A stretch of DNA of 64,000 bases from Flectonema sp. DT1601 (Eukaryota; Euglenozoa; Diplonemea; Diplonemida; Diplonemidae). The notes under the pieces were generated by a model, which saw nothing but the letters and a program-made list of their open reading frames with translations, had not been told where the DNA came from and searched no databases. Position numbers and translations under genes: made by a program. Each line of letters begins with the position of its first letter. Within the stretch, counting starts at the first letter, position 1. Shown in pieces: positions 54,564 through 64,000 of the stretch. Location: the NCBI GenBank assembly GCA_964019425.1, contig OZ025809.1, positions 372,001 to 436,000 on the forward strand, written 5' to 3'.

Positions 54564-56495
54564 CTACATAAGTAGTGAATGGTGATTTTGAAATTCGAAA
54601 TACGGCTGAGTAAGAATCTCCAGTGAGAATGATTGTGAAGGAACAGGACAGTTGTAACTACTAATAACACAATCAGACGAAATCAAATCCGACTGAAGAG
54701 CTGTCGGTAGAGTAGCTGGTGGCTTCAGTTCTTGAGAAGCGATCCAATTCTTACTAAGCTGCTTAGGGACTTGTTTTACTAAGCCTAAACCATCTTCACT
54801 ACCAATGTCACTTGCAAGCTGTGGGAGGCCAGAATAACGAGGAATGTTATTAGGGCAGTCCGTTGGATCCTTAGAAGGATGTTGTAGTAGTTGCTTTCGG
54901 TAGGCTGTTGGATTCGTTTTTTTAAACTGTTGAGGATCGAACTCTTCTTCTTCAATCTTCTGAATAAACATTTCTAAATCTCTTCCCTTATCTCCAGAGG
55001 GTTTGCTTAGTGAAGAAGTTGTTTCAGATTGGACAGGAAGATCTCTCATAGCAGCAGCCTTTTGTCGATTTTTAAAAATTAAATCACCAGAGAATGATGG
55101 TACTGACATAGCATCATCAGTTGGTTGTAATGTTGAGTTCTCTGATTGACTATTCCCCGTTGAGAGAGTAACATTCCAAACTGTCTCATCATGAGATGGC
55201 GATGCGACTAAGTGATTATGTTGCTGTCTTTGTTGTTCTCTTGAAGGTGTTGCAGCAATTTGTGAATGACGGCTCTCATCTATCTCTATCGGATTATCAG
55301 GTATTTGATGATTACTATGTTCTTGTTCTGATCTACTTCCAATTTCATCAACATTATCAGTTATATATTTATCAACAGGTTCTATCTCAAGGATTATCTT
55401 AGAAGGTGGAAGAACCCAAACTGCACCATTTAAAGTAACAGCTACCGTTGAACAAACACCTCCAAGAGATACAACTCCGACATAGACGTAAGGGTTTGCC
55501 TCACCACCTTTCGTTGAAAAGGTTTTTATCAAAGAATAGTCTTCTTTTGAATAAAACTGTAGCGCACCAGTATTAAAACCGACAGCATACGTAGAAGACT
55601 CTAACGGTGATGGCGATAAGCAAGTCACCGATTCAGATATATTAAAAGATGGTTGTAAGTGAATTATTTCACCCTGCGTATCGAGTATAACGTATCCACC
55701 TTTGTTATTACCAATACTAAAATCATTATTACCAAATATTGATATTGACGTGATGCTACCGGAATCGATGAGGAGCTGACGATGGAGATGACCAGATGAT
55801 AATTCAATAATGTTAATGTTGTTGTCGCTTGATCCGGTTATGACAAATTCTCTGACTATACAAATTGATGTCACACCTGCTGAATGAAGTCCTTCGATCG
55901 CCCATATTGAAGTTGTCTCCGTTGCCAATAATTTATCATCTGGGTTCCAACACTTTAGAGTTCCTCCCTCATCTCCGGATATTAAATAGTTTGTAGAACA
56001 AGTTAAAGATGAAACTTCTCTTGAATGTTTACCAAAAGAATACACTTCATAGCTCATACTAGAAGGCTCGCCTATCCAACCAGTATGAAGGATTAAAGGT
56101 GAATATCTCAGTGAGAAGAATAAACAATCTCCTCCACTTTGTTGTTCAAATGTCATACTGCGGATGTGGGTATTTTGTAGGGCTGCGATGCCGGATGCTT
56201 CGGGTGCTTGGCTCGTGTTTATTTCATGAAATTGTTCTTTCCAAGGTTTCCTTCCTTCCTTTTGTGCGATTATGAATAATCGAAAGGTGCTGTCGCTGAG
56301 ATCTATCACTCTGAGGATACCAAGTTCGTCTGCGACACCCAACCTTTCAGTGTTTGGAACTTCAGCAACGGCACTCACTTTATAAGTGTTTTGTGATCCT
56401 TCTTGTGATTTATTTAATATAAGTAAGTATTGATCAAACAGGTCACTAGTCTCTACTGCTCCCTGAACGAGTTCACGAGCGATGTAACCTGACAT
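54564..56495 (-). CDS. WD40-repeat protein, 643 residues
   Basis: I choose the start at 56495 (MSGYIARELVQGAVE). A strong splice acceptor (TTTTACAG, 56531-56524) lies 28 bases upstream and would remove the earlier in-frame ATG. The first 370 residues carry WD40-like blades: SLTCSTNYLISGDEGGTLKC with WNPDD, SICIVREFVITGSSDNNINI and TSISIFGNNDFSIGNNKGG are the clearest. The remaining 270 residues are polar and Gln/Ser-rich without a recognisable fold (EQQRQQHNHLVASPS). WD40 propellers act as protein-binding platforms, and the partner is not evident. No membrane segment. It is followed on the strand by the methyltransferase-like pair. Confidence 0.8.
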   Translation of the reverse strand: MSGYIARELVQGAVETSDLFDQYLLILNKSQEGSQNTYKVSAVAEVPNTERLGVADELGILRVIDLSDSTFRLFIIAQKEGRKPWKEQFHEINTSQAPEASGIAALQNTHIRSMTFEQQSGGDCLFFSLRYSPLILHTGWIGEPSSMSYEVYSFGKHSREVSSLTCSTNYLISGDEGGTLKCWNPDDKLLATETTSIWAIEGLHSAGVTSICIVREFVITGSSDNNINIIELSSGHLHRQLLIDSGSITSISIFGNNDFSIGNNKGGYVILDTQGEIIHLQPSFNISESVTCLSPSPLESSTYAVGFNTGALQFYSKEDYSLIKTFSTKGGEANPYVYVGVVSLGGVCSTVAVTLNGAVWVLPPSKIILEIEPVDKYITDNVDEIGSRSEQEHSNHQIPDNPIEIDESRHSQIAATPSREQQRQQHNHLVASPSHDETVWNVTLSTGNSQSENSTLQPTDDAMSVPSFSGDLIFKNRQKAAAMRDLPVQSETTSSLSKPSGDKGRDLEMFIQKIEEEEFDPQQFKKTNPTAYRKQLLQHPSKDPTDCPNNIPRYSGLPQLASDIGSEDGLGLVKQVPKQLSKNWIASQELKPPATLPTALQSDLISSDCVISSYNCPVPSQSFSLEILTQPYFEFQNHHSLLM

Positions 56496-57065
56496 TTGTA
56501 TTGGGCTGTGTGTCTTGTATTCACCTGTAAAACAATTACATGAAATCAATTAAATTACATCAACTGAATCCGTTCTTTCTCCGATTTGCGCTATTCTTGA
56601 GGAGCACATTTGAATTTCCCCCATTCTGCTTATTTTTTGTTTTTGTTTTTGTTTCCACGTTTAAGTTAATACGCAGGGTTTTTTTTTTTTTCTTTTTTCT
56701 TTTTTCTTTTATCTTTTTTTTTTTTTCCACGAGTTTTTTTTTGTTTTTGGTTCGTTATTTTTCGTTTTTTTTTTTTTTTTTTTTCGTTGGTTTGTTTGTT
56801 TGTTTCCGGGGGGACGAATTCGCAGACGAATACTGCAAAAAAAACACGTTGCGATAGCACCATACTAAAACATGTATGACTAGTGCTATTGACAAAAGAA
56901 AATCGTCTTTTTGAGCAAGAGGGTAGCTCCCTTTTACTAAATTACAGATCAGCAGGTACAGGATTAATGAGTCAACCATACATGTGCAAACAACTTTTGT
57001 TAGATATTGTAGTTTACAGTTCTGCCTGACCCGCTCTTAGTCAAAAAAAAAGAAGAAAAAAAGTT
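56496..57065. other. spacer between the nucleotidyltransferase and WD40 genes
   Basis: About 570 bases. T-rich tracts at 56679-56790 code for poly-Phe in one strand and poly-Lys in the other; these frames are not genes. The WD40 gene's acceptor lies at 56524-56531. Confidence 0.5.
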
Positions 57066-58823
57066 TTAAAATAACTTTGAATGATTTGTCTCTGGATCTT
57101 GCAAGTACCTAAACGCTGCGATGATCTTTTTATGGATTATGAGACTTCGATGGGCTGTTATTTTTCGAGTTACATTTAATCTCCCAGAGCGGGGTTTTCC
57201 CCATGGGGTTGGATCAGCCATCTCGTAAGGGTCTTCAATACAGAAGTCATATCGAATACTACTTCCTCTTTCAACTATTATTTCAGCCGTCTTAGTCCAA
57301 CCAAGTTTTTCTTTTGTAATAACATTCGGTGAATTTATCGAAACCACATGTTCTTCCCAATTAAATTCTTCGCTATAAAATGCAATGAAACCAACAAAGA
57401 GTTTACCCGCAAGAGCTTCAACGGCAGGACTTGAAGGGCCTGGAGGGTTCGAAAACGGTGGTATATTTGGACATTCCTCCAGAGTGATGGACTCTGGATC
57501 AATCCATTCTACAACATCTGTTCTAATTAGGAAATATATGTACATCATTGCGACAGCATAGGACGACAGTAATCCTACTCGTGGATCGTTTATACGACAT
57601 TTCTTTGACCATAATTTTATTGCTGCGGCAGCAATCCGAACGTGTCTCTGGGATAAATATTTTCTCAATAAGTTTGAATTCTGAACACCATATAACCGAC
57701 AGGATAAATCCCACTTTGTTCCGAATACTAACGGAGGTACTTTCGATGATAGAAGGGTGCAGTTTGGAACAGCAAGCATTTTTATTGCTTCAAATTCATT
57801 TTTACATTTAATTTGAACAGAATTTTCATGTTTTTCATATTTTTCAACTTCAGCACCGACCGATGAAATCGCTTGTTGAGTTTCCATGAGTTGGTCCACC
57901 TCTTCAGTAGCAATTGTTTTAAGAACAACATCTTTAACGTTGGTTGATCCGAGTGGTGCTTTAGGACCCGGGTTGTTACCAAGAATCGGTACTCTTGTTC
58001 GTAATATTTTTCTGAGACCAACATCTTCAGTTGATATAACTCTAACCTCATTCAATGACGGCCATGGGTAGGAAGGATTGCTAATGAACATGTGATATAT
58101 ATTTTCTAAAGCTGTAGTCTCATCAATTGGGATCAGCTCTGGAACACCTGAAACACAGACGGCAGCGTCAGTGTCGCTGTCTTTCATTGCGAGTCCCGTT
58201 ACACGAGATCCGAATAAATATATTTTACTGTCCTTGTAGAATGGTTTTATCATGACTTCTAAAGACTTTAAAACGTTCATTCTCATGATATAAGATTTAC
58301 CATCTTCTAAAACAGGGATAACCATTCTCCAGATTATTGCTCCCCACTTTTGACAAAGAGCGTCCGGGACGACGAGTTTATTTCCACCGAATCTTGATGG
58401 TTGAAGTTCTCGTTGTAATTTTTTAAATTCCTCAACCTCAGCTTTGTGAAATTGAATCATGTGAGAGCTCAACAGTTCTCTACTTAATTGTTTTCCACAA
58501 TACTCACAAGATGGTTGTAAATGATAGGGCAATCCATTTCCTTCAGATGTCATGATATTTAATGATTCTACCTGAGGACTTGATAAACCAGCACTCCTCG
58601 GTGTGTTGTTATGTTGAGGATAAGTTGTTGATGATGATCGTGGAGTTACCTGAACTGTTAAATTACTGTTCAGTGATGACCTTCCCTCTTCTTCACATAT
58701 TAATCTGTACAATGAATCATCTTTATCTCTAACGTTGGAGTAGATAAGTTCTAACTTTGATTTTGGTAGTTCTGGGAATTGTTGGTATAATTCTTTTAAG
58801 GCATCCGTGACGTCTTCTCCCAT
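57066..58823 (-). CDS. RET1-like non-canonical nucleotidyltransferase (TUTase/poly(A) polymerase) with CUE and C2H2 motifs
   Basis: A 585-residue protein. Residues about 5-45 fit a CUE-type ubiquitin-binding motif (DALKELYQQFPELPKSKLEL). A C2H2 zinc finger is at C106, C109, H121, H126 (CEYCGKQLSRELLSSHM). The catalytic palm begins near 200 with YLFGSRVTGLAMKDSDTDA, holding Asp 217 and 219; the third Asp is about 372 (TKWDLSCRLYG). Some 90 residues are inserted between these, as in kinetoplastid RET1/RET2 middle domains. The central domain (RHVRIAAAAIKLWSKKCRIN, LLSSYAVAMMYIYFL) and the PAP-associated part (FCIEDPYEMADP, near 530) follow. It should add UMP or AMP to RNA 3' ends; which one is not decidable. 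The zinc finger before the palm recalls RET1, the mitochondrial editing uridylyltransferase, but no clear mitochondrial presequence is visible. Confidence 0.86.
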   Translation of the reverse strand: MGEDVTDALKELYQQFPELPKSKLELIYSNVRDKDDSLYRLICEEEGRSSLNSNLTVQVTPRSSSTTYPQHNNTPRSAGLSSPQVESLNIMTSEGNGLPYHLQPSCEYCGKQLSRELLSSHMIQFHKAEVEEFKKLQRELQPSRFGGNKLVVPDALCQKWGAIIWRMVIPVLEDGKSYIMRMNVLKSLEVMIKPFYKDSKIYLFGSRVTGLAMKDSDTDAAVCVSGVPELIPIDETTALENIYHMFISNPSYPWPSLNEVRVISTEDVGLRKILRTRVPILGNNPGPKAPLGSTNVKDVVLKTIATEEVDQLMETQQAISSVGAEVEKYEKHENSVQIKCKNEFEAIKMLAVPNCTLLSSKVPPLVFGTKWDLSCRLYGVQNSNLLRKYLSQRHVRIAAAAIKLWSKKCRINDPRVGLLSSYAVAMMYIYFLIRTDVVEWIDPESITLEECPNIPPFSNPPGPSSPAVEALAGKLFVGFIAFYSEEFNWEEHVVSINSPNVITKEKLGWTKTAEIIVERGSSIRYDFCIEDPYEMADPTPWGKPRSGRLNVTRKITAHRSLIIHKKIIAAFRYLQDPETNHSKLF

Positions 58824-59053
58824 TTTTTGTTTATTAGTAGGTTCTGAATAAGAATGTTTGAGTCCAACGAGTAACCTTCTGAAAAGTTAAGTAAACCAAC
58901 CAAACTACTTCATTCTGTTTTGAGAAAGTAATTATGAAATATCGTAAACTGCGCGCTGAATGTTGATGTGAATTCGACTTCGCTTTTTTTTTTTTTTTTG
59001 ATCTTTTTTTTTTTCAAGTCAAATTTTGTCTCCGACGACGTCATCTACCCAGA

Positions 59054-59521
59054 TCAGTAGAAGAATCCGAGAACCTTTCCACCAGTTCTCTTACGACGAG
59101 CCTCCTCGTGGTCCTGTTGGTGTTTTGGTTTATTTTTATTTTTTGAAAAAGTAAAAGATGCTTTATAAATAAAAAATAAAATACAAACCATGATTCCAAG
59201 GGATGTGGTCATAACAACAAATCCAAACTGACGGGATGGAAGGAGGTAGGTGGTGAACTCATCAATGTCTGGAAGAGCCATGTTGTATCTTGGGGATACG
59301 ATACCACACTTGTTCAATCTTCCGTTCAATTCAACAACGATCTTTCCACCTCTGTGGTCATCAACAATCTCGAACTCGTTGATGTATCCGTGCTTCTGCA
59401 TGCAGGTAAGGAACTTAACAAGAACCTTTGAGGATGGGTGCAATACCACCTGTCTCTTTCCCTTTCTGGAAGCGTTCGCCATGGTCTTCAAGGCGTCAGC
59501 GAGGGTGGACATTCTAGTCAT
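59054..59521 (-). CDS. uS8: 40S ribosomal protein uS8 (S15a/S22), copy A, two exons
   Basis: Exon 1 is 59521-59189, intron 59188-59114 (75 nt, GTTTGT donor, CCAACAG acceptor), exon 2 59113-59054. The product has 130 residues, the normal length for the eukaryotic protein. [46 protein letters not shown] and [19 protein letters not shown] are family hallmarks, and the intron falls exactly between GIM and DHEE. It is a core component of the small ribosomal subunit body. A leader acceptor (CCCCAACAG) lies about 25 bases upstream and is shared with copy B. Without splicing the frame would run to a different, wrong C-terminus, so the intron is required. Confidence 0.95.
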   Translation of the reverse strand: MTRMSTLADALKTMANASRKGKRQVVLHPSSKVLVKFLTCMQKHGYINEFEIVDDHRGGKIVVELNGRLNKCGIVSPRYNMALPDIDEFTTYLLPSRQFGFVVMTTSLGIMVCILFFIYKASFTFSKNKNKPKHQQDHEEARRKRTGGKVLGFFY

Positions 59522-59781
59522 CTTGAAAGGAGATAAAGAGATGAATCTGTTGGGGTGATAGAAGATAATAATTAATTACTTTTAACAGAAATGATATTTC
59601 ACACTACTTTCGATACACTCGATCACTTCTTGTTAACTAGCGGAGGCAATGATTTGATTTGATTTCCTGAGTTGAATAAAATATAAAAACATCATCTCAC
59701 GTAATCACTAACCCTTCTGCCAGGACCTGTCAGATATGCTGACCGCTGACTGCCTACCAAATTGATCCACAAATCACACTA

Positions 59782-62227
59782 TCAGTAGAAGAATCCGAGA
59801 ACCTTTCCACCAGTTCTCTTACGACGAGCCTCCTCGTGGTCCTGTTGGTGTTGTTTTGTTTAATAGAAGTGATTCAAAATATTCACAATGACAAAATTTG
59901 TAAGGCGTTTTTTATTACCGAAAATGTATACGGTAAGGTATACCGACACACTCGAGATACCAAGTCACTTAAGATACCAGCAAGGACAGTGAGAGGCAGA
60001 AGGAATACTCTCCTTAATAACTAATTTAAGTCCACCGTCATGTGTGTAAGACCCAAAGTGGATGTAGTTGGAAAAGGAAAAGAATGATTTTGTTCTCACG
60101 CCATCTAATTAGTTGACCACCTCCGAGACGTAGAAGTGACTAAGGAAAACGCTACAGTTGCTGTTATAGGTGAAACTTCTGGCTTATGGCAAATTACACC
60201 GACCCAGTTCCAAGAAGCAGGATGGAAGGTTGGGCACTGGAATGAATTCGTGGAGCCGACCATTGTCTCACCTGCTGCCGTTGCAAAGGATGCGAACCTC
60301 TGGTTAGGATACGCTGAGAGAGGGGATGTATGTAGATCTCTCCTGACAAAAGCAATCACAGAAGAATACGCATCGAATGCGGGAAAAGTTGCGTCAGAAG
60401 TGGTTTCGAGGTTAGTCGGGGTCATTGAAAGGACGATAACAGAAGGGCCGACTGACGATTAGAAGCATTCACGAGATCATGGAATGGCAGCTGATGAGGG
60501 AGGAGTATGGAACTAAAGGAGGAGAAGCATACGATTCTGAGGTAAAAACCCATCAGACGAAAGCTGCAAGGAAGGCGGCGGAGAAGTGTAAGAAGGTTGG
60601 GGAAGTTTACAAAGCGACCCTTACAAAGCGACACAGCTTCCAAAAAACGGCCCACGGGGCAGGGGAAATTGAACTCTTGCCACGAGAACATCCACTGCGA
60701 GACCCACACTCGGACGATGGGTTGGAACTCTAATGAAGGGCGCAGTGGGCAGTGGCTCTGAAGGGCCAGAAAGATTCCGAAATCAGTCATGCGCAGGGTG
60801 GTCCTCAGCAACAACAAGTCCAACGTCATTGTTCGGAAAGGTAATTCTGGAGCACATCGCAAGTAGGGAGGCACAAGGAGCGGGAGGTAGACCTCGATAT
60901 GGCACTAGAACGGCTCGGGGAAGTGGCTGCTTTGCTGTGGACATCAGGGACATCAGCAAGAAGGCAAAACCTTTGGTCGTGGATGGAAAATTGGGCGTTG
61001 TCTCAGAAATTAGTGGTAAGCGACGAGACGGCAGCACTGTTCGTATTAGCAACCGGCACCCGCCCGCAGGGCCAGCTCCAGTATGCAAAAGCATTGTCCG
61101 GGGTATTCAGACACCTCGGGCTCGAAAATCATACAAGGGGAGCTGACGCAGGAGATTGCCAAGTTGGTATTGGAACTGTCGACATTCGATCAGCTGACGG
61201 ACGTAACCACGGAGCGCGTGACCACGATCTGAAAGCGGACAAAGGGGATGGAAGCATTCTCCGGCCACTCCATAAAGAGAGGGGCAGCGACGGTATTGAC
61301 CCTGGCGAAAGTGTACTGGAAGAGGGTTTCCTAATCTCGAGGCTATTGAAACACTCGGAAGAAGGCGAGAGGATCGCTTCGACCACGCTGAGATACAGCA
61401 CAAGCCCCAAGACGAGAGAGAGAACGGACCGAAGGCCGAAAGAAAACTCCACTGGACGCGAGCGACGGAAGATCCTGACAAATTACTGGAGGCGCTTGGA
61501 GAGATACCTTCCAGCGGTAAAGCTGGAGATAAGTGACCCAGCCAAGCACCCCGAATAGGAGCCATTTACCAGTGCTATCACAACCATCTCTGGTACATTA
61601 GGTCAGCTTTGAATCCTGCAGACGGCCAGTGAAGCTGTCCCCTGAAGATTGCCGGACTCTTATGATGGGCAAGTCAGAAGTTAATCGAATTTAACCTTAG
61701 AACAGTACTCCACCTGCCTACAGCTCCCCTTGTGTTGGCCCCGGTTCTCGTAGTTAAGTTAGAGAGCTCCTTATCAAACCCTCCCAAAAAGACAAATAAA
61801 AGGAAAGACTAATTTCAACTAAGAAAGACGTATTGTGTGAATGATAGCGCCTGCTTCTTATTTCAGAGAGTCTAAAAAAAAATAAAACACAAACCATGAT
61901 TCCAAGGGATGTGGTCATAACAACAAATCCAAACTGACGGGATGGAAGGAGGTAGGTGGTGAACTCATCAATGTCTGGAAGAGCCATGTTGTATCTTGGG
62001 GATACGATACCACACTTGTTCAATCTTCCGTTCAATTCAACAACGATCTTTCCACCTCTGTGGTCATCAACAATCTCGAACTCGTTGATGTATCCGTGCT
62101 TCTGCATGCAGGTAAGGAACTTAACAAGAACCTTTGAGGATGGGTGCAATACCACCTGTCTCTTTCCCTTTCTGGAAGCGTTCGCCATGGTCTTCAAGGC
62201 GTCAGCGAGGGTGGACATTCTAGTCAT
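59782..62227 (-). CDS. uS8: 40S ribosomal protein uS8, copy B, with a 2.05-kb intron
   Basis: Exon 1 (62227-61895) and exon 2 (59841-59782) code for the same 130 residues as copy A. Between them is an intron of 2,053 nt (61894-59842). Only about 15-23 nt at its donor side and 10 nt at its acceptor side resemble the 75-nt intron of copy A; the rest is unrelated, GC-richer DNA including a retroelement remnant on the other strand. The upstream leader and its acceptor (CCCCAACAG) are shared with copy A up to 62264. If the long intron is spliced, copy B makes a normal protein; donor and acceptor are intact. Alternatively it is a disused duplicate, but the unchanged exons argue against long neglect. 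Confidence 0.75.
60110..61760 (+). mobile_element. remnant of a probable tyrosine-recombinase retroelement (VIPER/TATE/DIRS-like), inside the uS8 copy B intron
   Basis: A stretch clearly richer in G+C than the rest of the window, with several adjacent plus-strand coding pieces. One piece contains [20 protein letters not shown] and FRHLG, which resembles the N-terminal core-binding part of tyrosine recombinases from YR retroelements known in kinetoplastids. The others are basic or polar and could come from the capsid-like first gene. No reverse transcriptase part is seen, so this is a partial, broken copy with several breaks. Clear end repeats were not found and the borders are approximate. 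It is younger than the uS8 duplication or came with it. Family assignment is tentative. Confidence 0.45.
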
Positions 62228-62906
62228 CTTGAAAGGAGATAAAGAGATGAATCTGTTGGGGTGAATAAAGAAAGATTAAATATTTCGCAGAACGCACGAT
62301 TCCAGTGAGCCAACCGGTACCAGAACAATACATCTGGGCGGGTAGGCAGAGGTCCCGTGAAGGGGGGGACCACTCTCCGTACTGCGGAAAGTAAAAAGAA
62401 ATATCTCAACTCAGACCATCCTTTTACATTACTGCACTTAATTTATGTTTACTAATGTCCTATAAAAATAAATAGTCGTAACAGTTGCACAACTTCTTCG
62501 ATACACCACACAAAGGGTCGCAGCTCCGAAAGTCGGTCGGTGAATCTTTTTTTTTTTTTTTCTTTTTTTTTTTTCGATCTTGCCACCAAGAAGCGTTGTT
62601 GTTGTTGCAACTTTTCTTGACCAGCATATGTGCTGGGTGGCTTTGTATGTAGACAACCCGACAACAACCATGAAGTGCAGGGGTCAAGTCAGGGGTACTA
62701 ACAAACCCCGTAAACTTTTTTGTGAAAAAGGAGGAAAGAAAGAAACGCTGTGACCCGTTATTGAAAAAACAGTTTCTTTACTAAAAGACTCCCGACTTAA
62801 AGGATTTAGCGCCACTTTTCACCCATCAAAAGGACAAACAACGTAACTTAAAAATGGAAATTGAGATATTGTTTTTTCGTTTTTTTTCTTCTTCTCCCCT
62901 TCTCTC

Positions 62907-62937
<31 letters not shown>

Positions 62938-63888
62938 CGAATCGCAAAGATACTCACTCCACTATTTTATTTATTTATATTATCATTATTTTTTTCCGAA
63001 TTTTTGAATAAAAGGATTCTGGCAACCACGTATTATCCTTTCTAGCCTCCAGCTTCGGTGCAAAGAACAAGATCTCTCTCTTTCTATCTCGGAGTTTCAA
63101 AGAGGACATAACGTTACCATAAAAAGGAACTATGTGGAACTTTTTTATGGAAGAATAGCTGCGAATGCGTAGACTATACAAACAAACATACAACAACAAC
63201 GAGAATAAAACATAACTCACAATAACAAAAAGGGAGAGAGAAAAAAAAAGAAAAAAAAAAGAAAAAGGCACGCTGCACTCAGTAACAAGGGGAACAATCA
63301 TCAGTAGGGGAAATTCATACGAGGGATAGTTATCCTTGTAAGTCTGTAAACTCATGGGAGGGGAAAACCCTCACAGAAATAACTCATCCTCCCTTTGTAA
63401 CGAACACACACGGGTCGGGGTTTGCACACTACTGCTATGCCACTTCACAAGTACAGGGTAGGTGGCCAAAAATTAAAAAAATTAAAAAAAAAAAGAAATC
63501 GGCCAGCACTGTTACTTTTTGACTCACACTTTTTGCGCTCTAGAATGCCCAGTTACTTTATTTGGTTTTGTTTGTGCGCAACCAATACAAAGCCCTAACA
63601 AAGGAATAGGTTAGTTACGCTGACACGATTCCCCCTCTACCAAACAATAAATTTTGTTGGTACAAAAACAAATAAAAAACGACTCTTATCGACGGTACTA
63701 CCCGCCTAAGATGATAACTAACACGTTAACATTATGTACATATGAATTAAATATTGTCGTTAATATGAAAAAACGACTTGAAATACGAAACATCGGATTG
63801 GTTGAAAGTCGCGTTTTTTTTTTTTTTTTGTTTTTTTTTTTGTTTTTTCTAAATCTCAAGGCTGATCCAATACAACATGAATCCATTT
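62228..63888. other. spacer at the right end
   Basis: About 1.66 kb. A GC-rich piece at about 62290-62395 (with GGTCCCGTGAAGGGGGGGACC-like self-complementarity) may be another fragment of foreign sequence next to uS8 copy B. T runs at 62546-62573 and 62908-62937 and A-rich sequence near 63241-63265 produce spurious frames. No gene is supported. Confidence 0.45.
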
Positions 63889-64000
63889 CTATTCAAGCAA
63901 TTTGAGAACATATGTAAATGCCTTCAATCTTTCTTGCCGAACTTGACCAGCACTCAATGCTGCAGCTGAAGACGATCTTTGCAATAAAACAGGTGCGAAT
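63889..64000 (-). CDS. C-terminal end of a gene entering from the right edge
   Basis: On the minus strand the frame from the window edge reads FAPVLLQRSSSAAALSAGQV and RQERLKAFTYVLKLLE before the stop at 63891-63889. The composition is that of a helical, soluble protein end, and the strand agrees with every other gene here. Only 36 codons are visible, so no family can be named and it could be chance. Confidence 0.4.
   Translation of the reverse strand, partial: FAPVLLQRSSSAAALSAGQVRQERLKAFTYVLKLLE

Noticed and set aside
56540-56863. Poly-Phe (plus) and poly-Lys (minus) frames
   Set aside because: Made by T-rich tracts in a spacer.
62438-62687. Three overlapping minus-strand frames through an A run
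   Set aside because: All three frames are open only because of the homopolymer; none has a credible protein on both sides.
62975-63355. Minus-strand frame of 126 codons with a hydrophobic stretch
   Set aside because: The hydrophobic part is Phe/Leu from T-rich sequence, there is no known motif, and the rest is low complexity.

Overview
The window looks like nuclear DNA of a protist, most likely a euglenozoan (kinetoplastid or diplonemid relative). This placement is inferred from gene content and layout, not from a marker gene. All 22 genes or gene parts I can support lie on the minus strand, as in directional gene clusters. The trypanosome-like signals are a receptor-type adenylyl cyclase, a RET1-like nucleotidyltransferase, large Ser/Thr-rich surface proteins and a tyrosine-recombinase retroelement remnant. 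The DNA is AT-rich, and long A or T runs crowd the spacers and some introns. Introns are real: all eight have GTATGT or GTTTGT donors, and their acceptors end in (A)CAG, usually after an A-rich stretch rather than a pyrimidine tract.

Left part (1-8.5 kb, read right to left): an adenylyl cyclase, the SEC11 catalytic subunit of signal peptidase (three exons, with the last found far downstream), a SpoU/TrmH RNA methylase, a small unknown protein, and an eIF4E/4EHP-type cap-binding protein cut by the window edge. A perfect 21-bp-arm palindrome lies just upstream of the cyclase.

8.5-26.3 kb is one giant gene. Several long open frames join through 64-85-nt introns into a secreted or membrane protein of about 5,470 residues. 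It has a signal peptide, a Ser/Thr-rich stalk, repeated beta-type Cys modules, CGVCGG-type Cys repeats, two MIB/HERC2-like domains and a hydrophobic C-terminus. The part at 9.58-10.39 kb, next to a 200-N gap, is a poor-quality second copy of the sequence to its right and is probably an assembly artefact.

26.3-34.3 kb holds a tandem pair of small type I membrane proteins and a long spacer with one GC-rich, foldable segment (candidate non-coding RNA). 34.3-37.6 kb has a short unknown protein, an ankyrin protein and an unknown protein. 37.6-41.7 kb is a spacer with two kinds of dispersed short repeat. 41.7-47.4 kb carries a PH-like/PDZ-like protein, a polyglutamine protein, a 2-oxoglutarate oxygenase and a Sep15 (selenoprotein F)-like ER protein that lacks the redox motif. 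48.9-54.2 kb has two paralogous membrane-anchored proteins with tandem methyltransferase-type domains and EGF-like motifs. 54.5-58.8 kb has a WD40 protein and the CUE/zinc-finger/nucleotidyltransferase protein.

59-62.3 kb carries two copies of ribosomal protein uS8. The second copy has a 2.05-kb intron that holds a GC-richer remnant of a probable tyrosine-recombinase retroelement. The window ends with a spacer and the last codons of another gene. Products suggest roles in translation, RNA processing, secretion and ER folding, signalling and the cell surface, but no shared pathway links them; they look like a polycistron of unrelated genes.
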